Source: Erythrobacter ramosus
GTDB lineage: Bacteria; Pseudomonadota; Alphaproteobacteria; Sphingomonadales; Sphingomonadaceae
Reading direction: 5' to 3'
Length of the DNA stretch: 64,000 bases
Assembly: GCF_009828055.1 (NCBI RefSeq)
Contig: NZ_WTYB01000001.1
Span: 263,183 to 327,182, forward strand
Below are positions 63,794-64,000 of the stretch, piece after piece. The notes beneath the pieces are model-generated. The model made no database searches. It was given only the letters and a program-made list of their open reading frames with translations, and was not told the origin of the DNA. The first letter of the stretch is position 1. Each line of letters opens with the position of its first letter. Made by a program: the position numbers and the translations under genes.

Positions 63794-64000
63794 TTAGAAC
63801 GACCGGAAGCCTTGCGTTACTCGCTTGGCGATATCCGGTGCTAATCCAGCCCGGTCACAAAACTCCGGCCATTTGGATATTGCAATTTCAATCTCTCTTA
63901 TAATCGCCTTTGTTTCAACGGTTTTCATATCCGCGAACTTCCCGAAGGTGAGGAGGTCATCGAGCTCGATTCCGTCTGTCTTGCCACTGAGCGACATCTG
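63794..64000 (-). CDS. HipA-like kinase, C-terminal fragment (continues off-window)
   Basis: The window ends inside this gene. The visible ~69 residues (MSLSGKTDGIELDDLLTFGK, then REIEIAISKWPEFCDRAGL) resemble the end of HipA-type toxin kinases, whose last helices have this W-x-x-F pattern. HipA kinases phosphorylate host targets such as tRNA synthetases and pair with a HipB-like antitoxin. Only the C-terminus is here, so catalytic residues cannot be checked. It is 11 nt upstream of the PD-(D/E)XK gene. Confidence 0.6.
   Translation of the reverse strand, partial: QMSLSGKTDGIELDDLLTFGKFADMKTVETKAIIREIEIAISKWPEFCDRAGLAPDIAKRVTQGFRSF

Larger units (their letters stand above)
43489..64000. mobile_element. 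integrated defence island (left part; right border outside the window)
   Basis: Everything from the tRNA to the window's right edge is accessory in type: integrase, CBASS remnant, HNH nuclease, S24 repressor, type I restriction-modification, RecB-like nuclease-helicase, PLD nuclease and a HipA-like fragment. Several junctions look like recombination scars, and the AT content rises in some intergenic regions. No conjugation genes are seen, so it is either non-autonomous or they lie further right. The border call rests on the tRNA-integrase pair; no direct repeat was seen. Confidence 0.6.

Noticed and set aside
43489..64000. Search for CRISPR arrays, IS elements and a second attachment site
   Set aside because: No regularly spaced repeats, no transposase and no second copy of the tRNA 3' end were recognised within the window.

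Overview
The window is GC-rich, densely packed chromosomal DNA from an alphaproteobacterium. My best guess is Sphingomonadales, probably Erythrobacteraceae. This rests on gene content: a GapR (DUF2312) nucleoid protein, split DUF1254/DUF1214 lipid-linked proteins, a non-hydrolysing WecB/WecC pair, valine catabolism, and an alphaproteobacterial SOS box. It is inference; no rRNA or other marker is present.

Layout of the chromosomal backbone (1-43.4 kb). 0-2.9 kb holds the end of a DevBCA-like ABC exporter with its HlyD adaptor and TolC-type lipoprotein. 2.8-4.4 kb (minus strand) holds a CaiB/BaiF CoA-transferase and a MaoC dehydratase. 4.5-8.1 kb is a translationally coupled sulfate-activation operon, cysD-cysNC-cysQ. 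8.2-10.7 kb is wecC-wecB for UDP-ManNAcA synthesis. 10.7-15.2 kb (minus) is a valine-degradation cluster (isobutyryl-CoA dehydrogenase, VOC protein, HIBYL-CoA hydrolase, enoyl-CoA hydratase, mmsB). 15.3-22.4 kb carries small conserved genes, pyruvate kinase, gapR, yebC and ruvC. 22.4-25.1 kb is a gene-poor, lower-GC patch with two orphan proteins. 25.1-28.1 kb carries an ArsC-like protein and an NMN salvage pair (pnuC, NadR-like) with a GDPD. 28.1-32.2 kb has ubiG, lysC, a PilZ-HTH fusion and a degenerate GGDEF protein. 32.2-37 kb links purT, a nitronate monooxygenase-like protein and purU. 37-43.1 kb holds a PQQ quinohaemoprotein dehydrogenase operon, a dienelactone hydrolase and an NDUFA9-like protein. 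At least five REPIN-like inverted-repeat elements sit between backbone genes.

At 43.4 kb a tRNA-Leu(CAG) gene is followed at once by a P4-type tyrosine integrase. Everything from there to the right end reads as an integrated defence island whose right border lies outside the window. It contains a broken CBASS locus: a CapW-like WYL repressor, an apparently intact CD-NTase, and a HORMA-like gene cut off after about 40 codons. The HORMA fragment is fused head-on to the first ~155 codons of a HEPN-Swt1-like gene. Next come an HNH nuclease, an S24 repressor with an SOS box, a complete type I restriction-modification set (hsdR-hsdM-hsdS), and a TM0106-type RecB-like nuclease/SF1 helicase.

The island ends with a tight minus-strand operon. 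It encodes a HipA-like C-terminus, a PD-(D/E)XK nuclease, two unrecognised proteins and a double-HKD PLD nuclease. This last operon, convergent with the nuclease-helicase, is the best candidate here for an uncharacterised defence system.
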